DNA of 64,000 bases from Paeniglutamicibacter sulfureus (GCF_039535115.1 NZ_BAAAWO010000001.1:2418001-2482000); one strand, 5' to 3'. Numbered from the stretch's first letter, positions 26,351-35,184 are shown. Numbers and translations are program-made. Notes: generated by a model from the letters alone, not told the origin.

Positions 26351-26428
26351 CGGGCACGGTGGCACCTGGCAACAACATACGCCCGCTCCCACCGCACTGA
26401 ACCCTTCGATGAACGGTAGAACTCCCCC
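26351..26428 (+). promoter_or_regulatory. Expression platform of the glycine riboswitch
   Basis: The sequence contains the partner GCCCGCTC for GAGCGGGC that overlaps aptamer II P1. No long T-run follows the hairpin, and the ribosome site before ATG 26429 is poor (ACGGTAGAACTCCCCC), so control could be by termination or at translation; I cannot decide which. Confidence 0.6.
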
Positions 26429-27178
26429 ATGCAAATACCTGCCATATTGCCCGCCGTTGCGGACAGCAACTCCACGGACATCCTCGCCGTCGCCAATTCA
26501 CCGGTCCTCTGGGCCTGCGCCATCGGTGTCTTCCTGGTCATCATCGTCCAGTCCGTCATCTACATGAAGGCAGCCAAGATTGCCGCACCCCATGTTGGGA
26601 TGACCCAGGCCGAGCTGAAGACAAGCTTCCGCGCCGGCGCCGTTTCAGCCTTGGGCCCCTCGCTTGCCGTGGTCCTTGTCGCCGTTGCCCTGCTCACGAT
26701 CTTCGGCACACCCGCGGTCTTGGTGCGCATCGGCCTGATCGGTTCGGTGTCCTACGAAACCGCCGCCGCCGCCATTGCCGCCAACACGGCCGGCGCGGAA
26801 CTCGGCGGCCCCACCTACACCCAGGCGGTCTTCGGCCTGGCCTTGGCCGCAATGAGCCTTGGCGGTGCCATGTGGATGATCGCCACCCTCATCCTCACCC
26901 CGCTCCTCAAGCGCGGCGATTCCGCCCTGCGCAAGGTCAACCCGGCCATCATGCTGGTCGTCCCGGGTGCCGCCATGGTTGCGGCCTTCATGGTGCTGGG
27001 CATCGGCGAACTGCCCAAGTCGTGGCTGCACGTTGTCGCCTTCGTGTCCTCGGCGGCGATCATGACCATCCTGATGGTCATCGCGAAACGGGTCAACAGG
27101 CCGTGGATCAAGGAATGGGCGCTGGGCATTGCCATCATCCTTGCCTTGGCCATCACCTACGCCGCCACCCGCCTCTAG
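26429..27178 (+). CDS. DUF5058-family membrane protein, glycine-regulated
   Basis: 249 residues, about seven hydrophobic segments, beginning after a short extracellular-looking lead. Recognisable pieces are SPVLWACAIGVFLVIIVQS, a conserved GAVSALGPSLAVV loop and GLIGSVSYETAAAAIAA. The family has no established function that I know. It is the first gene behind a tandem glycine riboswitch, is followed after 28 bp by a second membrane protein and then an amidohydrolase. The two membrane proteins probably form one transporter for glycine or an N-acyl-glycine. Seen: membrane topology and the riboswitch; inferred: transport role. Confidence 0.8.
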   Translation: MQIPAILPAVADSNSTDILAVANSPVLWACAIGVFLVIIVQSVIYMKAAKIAAPHVGMTQAELKTSFRAGAVSALGPSLAVVLVAVALLTIFGTPAVLVRIGLIGSVSYETAAAAIAANTAGAELGGPTYTQAVFGLALAAMSLGGAMWMIATLILTPLLKRGDSALRKVNPAIMLVVPGAAMVAAFMVLGIGELPKSWLHVVAFVSSAAIMTILMVIAKRVNRPWIKEWALGIAIILALAITYAATRL

Positions 27179-27206
27179 CCGCCGCCAAGATTTCCAGGAG
27201 CACATC

Positions 27207-27950
27207 ATGAGCAATGCAACAGAAATCCACCAGGCGCTCGGCGCCTTTGACAAGACCACTTCCCGCTGGGGCCGGATCACCATGATCATTGGCCTGTTCT
27301 TCTCCCTGGCCGCCCCTGCCTACCTGGTCTTTTTCGCCGGCCTCGACATCGAAATCGCCGGCATCATCACGGCCTTCGCCGCCCTTGCCGCGGTCTTCGG
27401 CGTCATCTGGATCGTCGAGCCGTTGACCTACTTCCCGATCCTCGGCGCCTCCTCCATGTACCAGGCTTTCATGATCGGCAACATCTCCAACAAGCTGCTG
27501 CCGGCGGCGATGATCGCCCAGGCGACCATCGGCGTGAAGCCGGGCACCCGCAAGGGCGAACTGGCCTCGGTCGCCGCCATCTGCGGCGCGGCAGCCGTCC
27601 ACCTGTCGTCCCTGTTCATCTTCGTGGGCCTGCTGGGCACCTGGCTGGTCAGCGTGATTCCGGTCGACATCATCCAAACCGTCCAGTTCTATATCCTGCC
27701 GACCGTCATGGGCGCGGTGGTCGTTCAGGCCATCGTGAGCCAGAAGGCCCCTCGATCGGCAGTGATCGCACTGGTGGTCTCGGTCATCGTGGTCTTCTTC
27801 GCCCAGCTTTACAAGCCCTTCGGACTGTTCTCCACCGCCGTTGCCGTGATTTCCACGGCCGTCCTCGCCTGGGTGTTCCGCGACCGCAAAACCCTGGGCA
27901 CCCCGGAAGACGTCCCGGTGGACGCCACCCCCGAGGGCCCGATGTACTGA
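27207..27950 (+). CDS. Membrane protein, predicted partner of the DUF5058 protein
   Basis: 247 residues from ATG 27207 with AGGAGC upstream. After a ~25-residue cytoplasmic start there are about six to seven hydrophobic segments; conserved-looking stretches are FPILGASSMYQAFMIGNIS and LLPAAMIAQATIGVKPGTRKGE, the latter reminiscent of a re-entrant or pore loop. I do not recognise a characterised family. Close spacing to the DUF5058 gene and shared riboswitch control point to a two-component carrier or channel. Confidence 0.7.
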   Translation: MSNATEIHQALGAFDKTTSRWGRITMIIGLFFSLAAPAYLVFFAGLDIEIAGIITAFAALAAVFGVIWIVEPLTYFPILGASSMYQAFMIGNISNKLLPAAMIAQATIGVKPGTRKGELASVAAICGAAAVHLSSLFIFVGLLGTWLVSVIPVDIIQTVQFYILPTVMGAVVVQAIVSQKAPRSAVIALVVSVIVVFFAQLYKPFGLFSTAVAVISTAVLAWVFRDRKTLGTPEDVPVDATPEGPMY

Positions 27951-28008
27951 CCGGCACCCCCGGCAACCGTACCGACCCGCTAAAACACTCACTGCAAAAA
28001 TACTGACC

Positions 28009-28036
28009 GGCGGCGGCACCCTGCGGTGCCGCCGCC
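28009..28036 (+). terminator. Intercistronic hairpin before the amidohydrolase gene
   Basis: GGCGGCGGCACC (28009-28020) and GGTGCCGCCGCC (28025-28036) pair perfectly around CTGC. It lies in the 113-bp gap before the M20D gene, without a T-run. It may set lower amidohydrolase expression or mark an mRNA processing point. Confidence 0.55.
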
Positions 28037-28063
28037 AACCCAAAGCAAGGAACCCCCAGCCCC

Positions 28064-29296
28064 ATGGCCAACACCACGATTCCCCAGTCCCTGAAAATGT
28101 CCGCGGCCTCGGCGGCCGAAATGGGCGAGACCTACAAGTACCTGCATGCCACCCCCGAGCTGTCCATGCAGGAACACAAGACCGCAGACTACCTGGCCAA
28201 GCGGCTCGAGGATTTGGGGCTTGAGGTGTTCCGCTGCGGCGGCACCGGCGTGGTCGGCGTGCTGCGCAACGGCGAGGGACCAGTCATCGGCATGCGCGCC
28301 GACACCGACGGGCTGCCAGTGCTCGAGGACACCGGCCTCGACTATGCCAGCACCGCGACAGGTTCCCTGGATGACGGCACCGAGGTCCCGACCATGCACG
28401 CCTGCGGCCACGACACTCACATGGCCACTGCGCTGAAGACCGCCGAGCTCTACGCCGGTGCCACCGATGCCTGGGCCGGGACCGTCGTGTTCGTGCTGCA
28501 GCCAGGCGAGGAAACCGCCGCCGGCGCCCGCGCCATGGTTGAGGACGGGCTCTGGGACAAGGCGCCCAAGCCGGAGATCATGTTCGGCCAGCATGTGATG
28601 AACGGGCTCACCGGCACGGTCTCGCTGTTGGGCGGAGCGGCCATGACCACCGCAGACTCCTTCAAGGTCACCGTCTTCGGACAGGGCTCCCACGGCTCGA
28701 TGCCCGAGCACTCCATCGACCCGATCGTGCTCGGCGCGTCCATGGTGCTGCGCCTGCAGACCATCGTCTCGCGCCAGGTCGCCCCGCAGTCCGCGGCCGT
28801 GCTGACCATCGGGTCGTTCCACGCCGGGCTCAAGGAAAACGTCATCCCCGACCGCGCCGTGTTCACCATCAATGTGCGCACCTTCGAGCCGGAGGTCAGG
28901 GACATCGTCCTCACCTCGATCCGGCGCATCATTGCCGCCGAGGCAGAGGCCTCCGGCGCGCCCGAGCCGCTGATCGAGGACATCTCCAACTTCCCGCCGC
29001 TCTACAACGACCCGGCCGAAACCGAAAAGCTGGCCGAGGAATTCCGCGCCGAGTTCGGCGAGGAGCGGGTCCTGCAGGGTTCGCCGGTCATGGGCAGCGA
29101 GGACTTCGGTGCGCTGGCCGCGGCGATCGGCGTGCCCTCGGTGTTCTGGTTCTTCGGCGGAAATGACGCCAAGACCCTGGCCGCCGGCCACCCGCCGGCA
29201 AACCACTCGCCGTTCTTCGCCCCGGTCATGGAACCGACACTGAGCACCGGCGTCGAGGCGGCTGTCCGCGCCCTGTACTCGAAGCTCGGCAAGTAG
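28064..29296 (+). CDS. M20D-family amidohydrolase (hippurate-hydrolase/N-acyl amino acid amidohydrolase type)
   Basis: 410 residues. The two-metal site is visible: Cys114 and His116 in MHACGHDTHM, the Glu pair in QPGEE, His in FGQHVM and His in ANHSPFF near the C-terminus. The Cys ligand marks the M20D branch, which hydrolyses N-acyl amino acids such as hippurate, N-acetyl amino acids or IAA conjugates. Third gene behind the glycine riboswitch, so an N-acyl-glycine substrate releasing glycine is an attractive inference. Length and motifs are intact. Other acyl amino acids remain possible. Confidence 0.88.
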   Translation: MANTTIPQSLKMSAASAAEMGETYKYLHATPELSMQEHKTADYLAKRLEDLGLEVFRCGGTGVVGVLRNGEGPVIGMRADTDGLPVLEDTGLDYASTATGSLDDGTEVPTMHACGHDTHMATALKTAELYAGATDAWAGTVVFVLQPGEETAAGARAMVEDGLWDKAPKPEIMFGQHVMNGLTGTVSLLGGAAMTTADSFKVTVFGQGSHGSMPEHSIDPIVLGASMVLRLQTIVSRQVAPQSAAVLTIGSFHAGLKENVIPDRAVFTINVRTFEPEVRDIVLTSIRRIIAAEAEASGAPEPLIEDISNFPPLYNDPAETEKLAEEFRAEFGEERVLQGSPVMGSEDFGALAAAIGVPSVFWFFGGNDAKTLAAGHPPANHSPFFAPVMEPTLSTGVEAAVRALYSKLGK

Positions 29297-29310
29297 CGAA
29301 GACCTTCAAT

Positions 29311-29349
29311 CCTCCGGCCAGGTCTTCTTACCGAAGGCCTGGCCGGAGG
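29311..29349. terminator. Bidirectional terminator between M20D gene and iclR gene
   Basis: CCTCCGGCCAGG (29311-29322) pairs with CCTGGCCGGAGG (29338-29349). It stands between two convergent genes. Confidence 0.85.
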
Positions 29350-29393
29350 CATATATACGGGCTTTCGACGGAACCGTGCGCGTGCAGGGGCCC

Positions 29394-30146
29394 TTAGCGG
29401 CTACCGCGCAACAGCGCGCTGATTTCGCCCGCGGTTCGCACGACGGCGGTGCCGTACTCTTCATACTTTGCTGGCTCGATGCGGCTCGAGGGCCCGGAAA
29501 TCGACACGCTGCCGACCGGCACTCCCGCGGAATTCACGATGGGCGCCCCCAGCGACGTGATGCCGCTGCTCAACCCCTCCTCGTTGATGGCGTAGCCGCG
29601 CTCCCGCGTTTCGCGCACCAGTTTCCACACGGACTCGGGGTCGGTGACAGTTTGCTCACTGACGCCCTCCAGCGGACCGGCAAGGACGTCGCGGACAAAC
29701 TCGTCGGCGGACGCTCCCAGGAAGGCTAACCCGGTTGCCGAGGCGTGCAGGGGAATGGGGGTTCCCAGCGCCAGAAACGCGCGCAGCACGTGCGGGGTGT
29801 CGAGCCGCTCGATGACAACCAGCGACTTGCCGTCGGGGACACACAAGTGCACCGTTTCCCGGGTGTCCAGTTGCAGGCCGTTCATCGGGCCAATGGCAAT
29901 GTCCCGCAGGTCAACGCCTAGGCCAGCACGGGCGGTCACTGCATACGCGTGAAACGAGAGCGACCAGGCCGCATCCCGCGTATCGCTTTGCTGCACCCAA
30001 TTCATCTCCTTGAGTGTCGCGAGCATGCGTAGGACCGTGGCCTTTGACCCTCCGGTCCGCTTGGCAATGTCCGAAAGCCCGATGGGCTGGTGCAGCGAGA
30101 TTGTCTCAATGACCTGGATTGCCGTCTTCACGCTTTGCGTACTCAC
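29394..30146 (-). CDS. IclR-family transcriptional regulator
   Basis: 250 residues starting at GTG 30146, with GGAAGG upstream. Residues ~1-65 are the IclR HTH (VIETISLHQPIGLSDIAKRT, GSKATVLRMLATLKEMNWV); the remainder is the IclR effector domain (ETVHLCVPDGKSLVVIERL, YAINEEGLSSGITSLGAPI). It is divergent from a MatC-like carrier, CoA transferase and enoyl-CoA hydratase, with a dyad in the gap, and most likely controls that operon in response to an organic acid. Confidence 0.9.
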   Translation of the reverse strand: MSTQSVKTAIQVIETISLHQPIGLSDIAKRTGGSKATVLRMLATLKEMNWVQQSDTRDAAWSLSFHAYAVTARAGLGVDLRDIAIGPMNGLQLDTRETVHLCVPDGKSLVVIERLDTPHVLRAFLALGTPIPLHASATGLAFLGASADEFVRDVLAGPLEGVSEQTVTDPESVWKLVRETRERGYAINEEGLSSGITSLGAPIVNSAGVPVGSVSISGPSSRIEPAKYEEYGTAVVRTAGEISALLRGSR

Positions 30147-30216
30147 CGTGGATATACCCGTTCCTTCCCTTGACCAACACCCTGTTGTGATATAGCTTAC
30201 ATCCGAATTCCGAAAA

Positions 30217-30242
30217 TGAACCGTCGGTTCAACTAGTGAACC
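30217..30242. promoter_or_regulatory. IclR-type operator: TGAACC-GTC-GGTTCA plus extra half-site
   Basis: TGAACC (30217-30222) and GGTTCA (30226-30231) form a perfect dyad; a third TGAACC follows at 30237-30242. It sits in the 123-bp gap between the divergent regulator and carrier genes, 28 bp before the carrier start. Confidence 0.65.
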
Positions 30243-30269
30243 GCAGGATGTGCAAGTGAAAGGACGAGC

Positions 30270-31655
30270 GTGAGTTCTCAAATCATTGCCTTGTTGATCT
30301 TCGTGGGAATCTTTGCCGTGGCCACGCTTCGCAAGGTGCACCTCGGTGTCATCATGTTCGCCGCGGCCGCCGGTGTCGGCATTTGGCTGGCCGACCTGGA
30401 AATGAAGCAGGTGATCGGGGGCTTCCCCGTCTCCATCCTCGTGCTGCTCGTGGGGGTGACCTATTTCTTCGCCATCGCCCAGGAGAACGGGACCGTCGAC
30501 AGGATCATCGAATCCGCCATTGCCAAGGTCGGCGACAACGCCTTTGTTCTCCCCATCGTCTTCTTCGCATTGTCCGTCGGCATATCGGCCATGGGCTCCC
30601 CGCTGGCGGGCCTCGTGCTGACCCCCATCGGCATGCCGCTGGCCAAGAAGTACGGCATCGACCGGATGCTGATGGGACTTGCCATCGGCTGCGGCCTGAG
30701 CGCCGGAGGATTCGCCCCGACCAGCCTCTTCGGCATCGTGACCTATGGGACCGCCCACTCGGTGGGAATCCCGCTGAACCCGCTGCTGCTCTTCGGCGTC
30801 GCGCTTGGCGCCAACCTCGTGCTGATGATCGCCGCCTACGCCATGTTCGGCGGTTTCGGGTTGCTCAAGTCGCGGGCGAGCGGGTCCTTCAGCCCCTCGG
30901 CAGCACCGCGCTTTGCGGGCCGCGGACCGCTTCCCGCCCACCCGTTCGAGCGCGAGGGACTGACCCGCCGCAGCGCCGAGGCTGCACGCAGCAGCCTGCA
31001 GACCCTGGAGAAGGCCGACGCCGCGCCGGCCGTGCGCACGAGGATGAACACCACCCAATTGGTCACCGTGCTGTGCATGCTCGGACTGCTCACCAGCGTC
31101 ATCGTCCTGGCAATGTGCGGACTGGACCCGGACATCGGCATCCTGTGTTTCGCCTTCGCCTCGGTCATGACCTTGGTCGACCCGAAGACCGGAAAGACCG
31201 CAGTGGCCAAGATCGACTGGTCCACGGTCCTGATGGTCGGCGGCATCATCACCTTCGTCGGCGTGCTGCAGAAAATGGGAGCCGTCGAGCTGCTGGGCGA
31301 GGCGGCCAGCCGGATCGGCGCCCCGATTGTCGCGGCCCTGGTCATCTGCCTGATTGGCGGCCTGGTCTCGGCCTTCGCCTCCACCACCGGAATGCTCGCG
31401 GCCCTGGTGCCGCTGGCCATCCCGTTGGTGGCATCCGGCGACATTGCCGGCTGGGCCCTGATCGCCGCGCTCGGTGTCTGCTCCTCGATCGTGGATGTCT
31501 CCCCGTTCTCCACCGTGGGGGCCACGCTAGTGGCCACCGTCGAGGAAGACGAGCGCCCGCGCATCAACAAGCTGTTGACCCGGTGGGGCATGTCCATGGT
31601 CGTGATCGGCCCGCTGGGCCTGGTCGGGGCGCTCGTGCTGCCCACCATGTTCTAG
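30270..31655 (+). CDS. MatC-like (SLC13/ArsB-superfamily) dicarboxylate carrier
   Basis: 461 residues, about ten to twelve hydrophobic segments. The N-terminal third (VILVLLVGVTYFFAIAQENGT) matches the dicarboxylate carrier MatC N-terminal domain; a charged cytoplasmic loop lies near residues 205-255; the second half ends with DVSPFSTVGATLVA, a typical substrate-loop motif. Followed after 11 bp by a CoA transferase, so it probably imports the acid that is then activated with CoA. A paralogue with extended N-terminus is at 35690-37138. Confidence 0.8.
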   Translation: MSSQIIALLIFVGIFAVATLRKVHLGVIMFAAAAGVGIWLADLEMKQVIGGFPVSILVLLVGVTYFFAIAQENGTVDRIIESAIAKVGDNAFVLPIVFFALSVGISAMGSPLAGLVLTPIGMPLAKKYGIDRMLMGLAIGCGLSAGGFAPTSLFGIVTYGTAHSVGIPLNPLLLFGVALGANLVLMIAAYAMFGGFGLLKSRASGSFSPSAAPRFAGRGPLPAHPFEREGLTRRSAEAARSSLQTLEKADAAPAVRTRMNTTQLVTVLCMLGLLTSVIVLAMCGLDPDIGILCFAFASVMTLVDPKTGKTAVAKIDWSTVLMVGGIITFVGVLQKMGAVELLGEAASRIGAPIVAALVICLIGGLVSAFASTTGMLAALVPLAIPLVASGDIAGWALIAALGVCSSIVDVSPFSTVGATLVATVEEDERPRINKLLTRWGMSMVVIGPLGLVGALVLPTMF

Positions 31656-31666
31656 GAACCACGGCC

Positions 31667-32920
31667 ATGTCAGATTCATTTCCCCAGAAGGAGAACCCCT
31701 TGCTGCCCTTGAGCGGTATTCGCGTCATCGACCTCAGCCGCGCGCTGGCCGGCCCCTACTGCACCGCATTGCTCGCGGACATGGGTGCGGACGTCATCAA
31801 GATCGAGACCGTCACCGGCGGGGACTCCTCGCGGTCCTGGCCGCCGTTCGATGGGGACCACAGCCTGTACTTCGATTCCACCAACCGGAACAAGAAGTCG
31901 ATCTCGCTGGATCTCTACAGCGATGCCGGACGGGAACTGCTCGCCGGGCTGCTGGCCGACGCCGATGCGCTCGTGGAGAACTTCAAGCCCGGAACCATGG
32001 AAAAGATGGGGCTTGCGGCCGAGCGGCTGCGTGCCATCAATCCACGGCTGATCGTGTCCTCGATTACCGGCTACGGCACGGCCGGACCCTGGAAGGACCG
32101 TGCCGGTCTGGACCAGGTCATCCAGGCGACCTCCGGGCTGACCTCGGTCACCGGCAGAAGCGCGGAGGAGACCTACCGCGTGGGCATTCCGATCGTCGAC
32201 ATCACCACCGGCATGGTCTCCGCTTTCGCGCTGGTCAGTGCGCTCTACGCCAGGGCACGGGGAGGGGACGCCCACAACGTCTCCACCTCGCTGTTCGAGA
32301 CCGCGCTGGGACTCTCCGCCTTCCAGGGGCAAACCGCGCTGACGCTGGATCGCGCGCCGGAACCCCAGGGCAACAACCATCCGACCATCGCGCCCTACGG
32401 GGCCTTCGCCACGGCCAGCGACGACATCGTGGTGGCGGTGGCCACCGAATCCCAGTGGGCAGCATTCTGCTCGGTGATCGGGCGAATCGACCTGGCCGAG
32501 GAGCCACGCTTCGCCACCGGCCGGGACCGGGCACTGCACCGCGAAGAACTCAACGATCTGATCACCCGGGAGTTGTCGACCCGGCCGGCCACCGCATGGA
32601 TCGAGGAGCTCAATGGCGTGGGGATCCCCAGCGGTCCCGTGTTCGACTATGTGCAGGCGGTCAGCAGCGACCAGGCCCGCGCGCTGGGACTGATTGCCGA
32701 AACCCGGCGCGCCGACGGAACCCAGCTGCGCGTGCTGCGCGGCCCCGTGAGCATCGACCGCGTGCCCACGCCGGTGCGCCAGGCACCGCCCGCCCTGGGC
32801 GAGCACAGCCGCGAGATCCTCTCCGACATGGGACTCGACGATGAACAGATCAACCGCCTGATGGCGGAGGGCATCGTGAGGGAGCCTGCCGTCCTGGCCC
32901 CGAGCGGAGCGACGGCATGA
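31667..32920 (+). CDS. Class III CoA transferase (CaiB/BaiF family)
   Basis: 417 residues. N-terminal GIRVIDLSRALAGPYCTALL and ADMGADVIKIE are family signatures; the catalytic Asp is expected in GLDQVIQATSGLTSVTG; GNNHPTIAPYGAF follows. The enzyme moves CoA from a donor to an imported carboxylate. A 4-bp ATGA overlap with the enoyl-CoA hydratase gene shows tight coupling. Substrate not readable from sequence. Confidence 0.9.
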   Translation: MSDSFPQKENPLLPLSGIRVIDLSRALAGPYCTALLADMGADVIKIETVTGGDSSRSWPPFDGDHSLYFDSTNRNKKSISLDLYSDAGRELLAGLLADADALVENFKPGTMEKMGLAAERLRAINPRLIVSSITGYGTAGPWKDRAGLDQVIQATSGLTSVTGRSAEETYRVGIPIVDITTGMVSAFALVSALYARARGGDAHNVSTSLFETALGLSAFQGQTALTLDRAPEPQGNNHPTIAPYGAFATASDDIVVAVATESQWAAFCSVIGRIDLAEEPRFATGRDRALHREELNDLITRELSTRPATAWIEELNGVGIPSGPVFDYVQAVSSDQARALGLIAETRRADGTQLRVLRGPVSIDRVPTPVRQAPPALGEHSREILSDMGLDDEQINRLMAEGIVREPAVLAPSGATA

Positions 32921-33729
32921 GCGCAACGACGGCGGCAGCCCAAACGGTGGCAGGTCGCATCTCCAGTGCAATCAAGGGCGACATCGGCGAGATTGTGATT
33001 GAGAACCCGAGCCAGCGCAATGCCCTGACCCGGAACATGTGCATCGACCTCGCCGCACAGGTGCGCCTGCTCGATGCCGACCCCCAGGTCAAGGTCATCA
33101 CGCTGCGTGGCTGCGGAGACGACTTTTCGGCCGGTGCCGCCATCAACGAACTCGGCCGGGTCTTGTTCGACGAGGGCGCGAACGGGGAAGCCATAGACCA
33201 CCTCAGTGCCGCCGATGCGGCGATCTGCGCGGCGCGCAAGCCAACAGTCGCACTGGTGCGCGGGACGTGCATGGGCGGAGGCTGGCAGATTGCCTCGGCC
33301 TGCGACATGAGCATTGCCGCCGACACCGTCAGGCTTGCGGTCACCCCGTCCAAGTTGGGCATCATCTATCCGCGTTCCGGCATTGAACGCCTGGTTCAGC
33401 GGCTGGGCGCGGACAAGGCGAAGTACGTGCTGTTCAGCGCGGACCTGATCCCGGCGCAGAAGGCAGCGGCCTGGGGGCTGTTGACGGACGTGGTCCCGGA
33501 GGACGAGTTCGAGGTCCTGAGCCAGGGTCTGGTCTCCCGCATGGCCATGCGCTCGCAATATTCGATCCACACCATGAAGTCGCTGATCGATTCCATGGTT
33601 TCCGGGAGCAGTGCGGAGGACGAGCTGTGGCGCGCGGAATGGGCGAAGCTGCCGGCCAGCGAGGACTTCGCCGTGGGCCAACGCGCGTTCCTGGAGGGCG
33701 AAAGGCCGCGCTTCACCTGGGGCGGCTGA
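32917..33729 (+). CDS. Enoyl-CoA hydratase/isomerase (crotonase family)
   Basis: 270 residues. NPSQRNALTRNM near residue 30, the oxyanion-hole FSAGAAINEL and the second oxyanion motif VRGTCMGGGWQIASACD are crotonase hallmarks. In most hydratases two Glu residues follow; here the expected first position lies in the VTPSKLGIIYP segment without an obvious Glu, so activity may be isomerase, hydrolase or decarboxylase rather than hydratase. It acts on the acyl-CoA made by the preceding transferase. Confidence 0.85.
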   Translation: MSATTAAAQTVAGRISSAIKGDIGEIVIENPSQRNALTRNMCIDLAAQVRLLDADPQVKVITLRGCGDDFSAGAAINELGRVLFDEGANGEAIDHLSAADAAICAARKPTVALVRGTCMGGGWQIASACDMSIAADTVRLAVTPSKLGIIYPRSGIERLVQRLGADKAKYVLFSADLIPAQKAAAWGLLTDVVPEDEFEVLSQGLVSRMAMRSQYSIHTMKSLIDSMVSGSSAEDELWRAEWAKLPASEDFAVGQRAFLEGERPRFTWGG

Positions 33730-33755
33730 GCCCGAAGCCGTTGCCTCGCGGGAAC

Positions 33756-33793
33756 GGTGGGCGGACATGCTCCCCGTGAAATGTCCGCCCACC
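33756..33793. terminator. Bidirectional terminator between crotonase and alcohol dehydrogenase genes
   Basis: GGTGGGCGGACAT (33756-33768) pairs with ATGTCCGCCCACC (33781-33793), between convergent genes. Confidence 0.85.
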
Positions 33794-33815
33794 CAGTACT
33801 CCGGATCCGATGGCG

Positions 33816-34913
33816 TCAGAACACGATGACCGGCTTCAGCGTCGAGCCGTCCGCGGAATCGGCGAAGGCCCGGTTGATGTCCTCGAACGGGTACTTCTTA
33901 ATCAGCTTGTCGAATGGGAACAGGCCCCTGGCGTGCAGGCTGACCAGCCGGGGAATGAATTCCTTGGGCACCGCGTCGCCCTCGATGACCATGGAAACCT
34001 TGATCCCGGTCAGCAGCAGGTTGCCGATGGCGAACGGCGCCTCGGTCCCCAGCTTGGCGGCGCCGACCAAGGCACCGTGGCCCCGGGTGGCCAATGACTG
34101 TGTCATCTGGGAGAACACCGGGGGCACCCCGGTGGTGTCCAGCGCGAAGTTGGCGCCTCCACCGGTGATTTCCTTGATCGCCTCGACCGGGTCGGTCTCC
34201 TTGGAGTTCACGGTGTGGGTGGCTCCCAGCTCCTTGGCAAAGTCCAGGCGTTCGGGGACGATGTCCACCATGATGATCGTCGTCGCGCCGGCGGCCTTGG
34301 CTGCCAGCATGCCGGCCATGCCCACCGCTCCGGTGCCGAACACCGCGATGGAGGAACCGGGCTGCGGCTGCAGGACATTGAGCACGGCCCCGGAACCGGT
34401 CATGATGCCGCAGCCCAGGGGGCCAAGGATCTCCAGCGGCACGCCATCGGGGACCTTGACCGCCCCGTGGGCCACCACGTTAGTGAGCTCGGCAAAGGAC
34501 GACTGGCCGAAGAAGTGCGACCCGATCGGTCCCTGCGCGTCGGAAAAGGACTTCGAGCCATCCGGGCGCTGGACTCCGAAGTTCCGGTCGTAGAAGTTCA
34601 CGCAATACATTGGATGCCCGGCGAGGCATTGCTCGCAGCGACCGCAGAAGGCCGGGCCGATAACGACCTTGTCACCCTCGGCGAATCCCTGCACGTCGGA
34701 CCCCATGGCCTCGACGATCCCGGCACCCTCGTGGCCCAGGACCACCGGCAGCGGCACCGGGTACCACTGGTCGCGGATGATGGCGTCGGTGTGGCAGACA
34801 CCTGAGGCAACCATCCTCACCCGCAACTCGTCGGCACGGGGTTCGTCGACTTCGACCTCCCTGATCTCCAGATCGGTTTCGGGGGCAATGGCGATTGCTG
34901 CTCTGGTTTTCAT
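33816..34913 (-). CDS. Zn-dependent NAD(P) alcohol dehydrogenase (MDR, aryl-alcohol type)
   Basis: 365 residues from ATG 34913 with AAAGG upstream. Catalytic zinc ligands: Cys in ASGVCHTD, His-Glu in GHEGAGIVE. Structural zinc: four cysteines in CGRCEQCLAGHPMYC. Cofactor motif FGTGAVGMAG followed by an Asp (MVDIVPERL), favouring NAD. The layout fits aryl- or benzyl-alcohol dehydrogenases of the AdhC/XylB type. Monocistronic, no regulator beside it. A link to the cresol pathway 26 kb away is possible but not supported by position. Confidence 0.9.
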   Translation of the reverse strand: MKTRAAIAIAPETDLEIREVEVDEPRADELRVRMVASGVCHTDAIIRDQWYPVPLPVVLGHEGAGIVEAMGSDVQGFAEGDKVVIGPAFCGRCEQCLAGHPMYCVNFYDRNFGVQRPDGSKSFSDAQGPIGSHFFGQSSFAELTNVVAHGAVKVPDGVPLEILGPLGCGIMTGSGAVLNVLQPQPGSSIAVFGTGAVGMAGMLAAKAAGATTIIMVDIVPERLDFAKELGATHTVNSKETDPVEAIKEITGGGANFALDTTGVPPVFSQMTQSLATRGHGALVGAAKLGTEAPFAIGNLLLTGIKVSMVIEGDAVPKEFIPRLVSLHARGLFPFDKLIKKYPFEDINRAFADSADGSTLKPVIVF

Positions 34914-35184
34914 CTCTGGCCTTTCGCGCATGGTGCTCGGGAAGGAATTGCGAGTGTTGCGCAGGCCCGGTCGTCTTTCACAGGGCCCGGGCGAAGCGGC
35001 GGAACCCGGGCGCGGGATCAACCGCCACTACCTTCATTCTTACCAGCGGCGCACGGATTCGTATACGGATGGCGCAGGGACGGCCGTCCCCGACTTCGGC
35101 AGTTTCCGGCGGTGCACTTGTGCACACCCCGGTGTGGCGCAAGGCTGGAGGAGACACCGATCCGATCCACGGCAAGGAAGCCAG

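Noticed and set aside
26108..26434. Minus-strand frame of 108 codons across the riboswitch
   Set aside because: Lies wholly over the glycine aptamers and has no ribosome site or family resemblance.
30383..31666. Long in-frame extension upstream of the CoA transferase
   Set aside because: It overlaps the MatC-like carrier in another frame and reads as Arg/His-rich shadow; the real start is ATG 31667.
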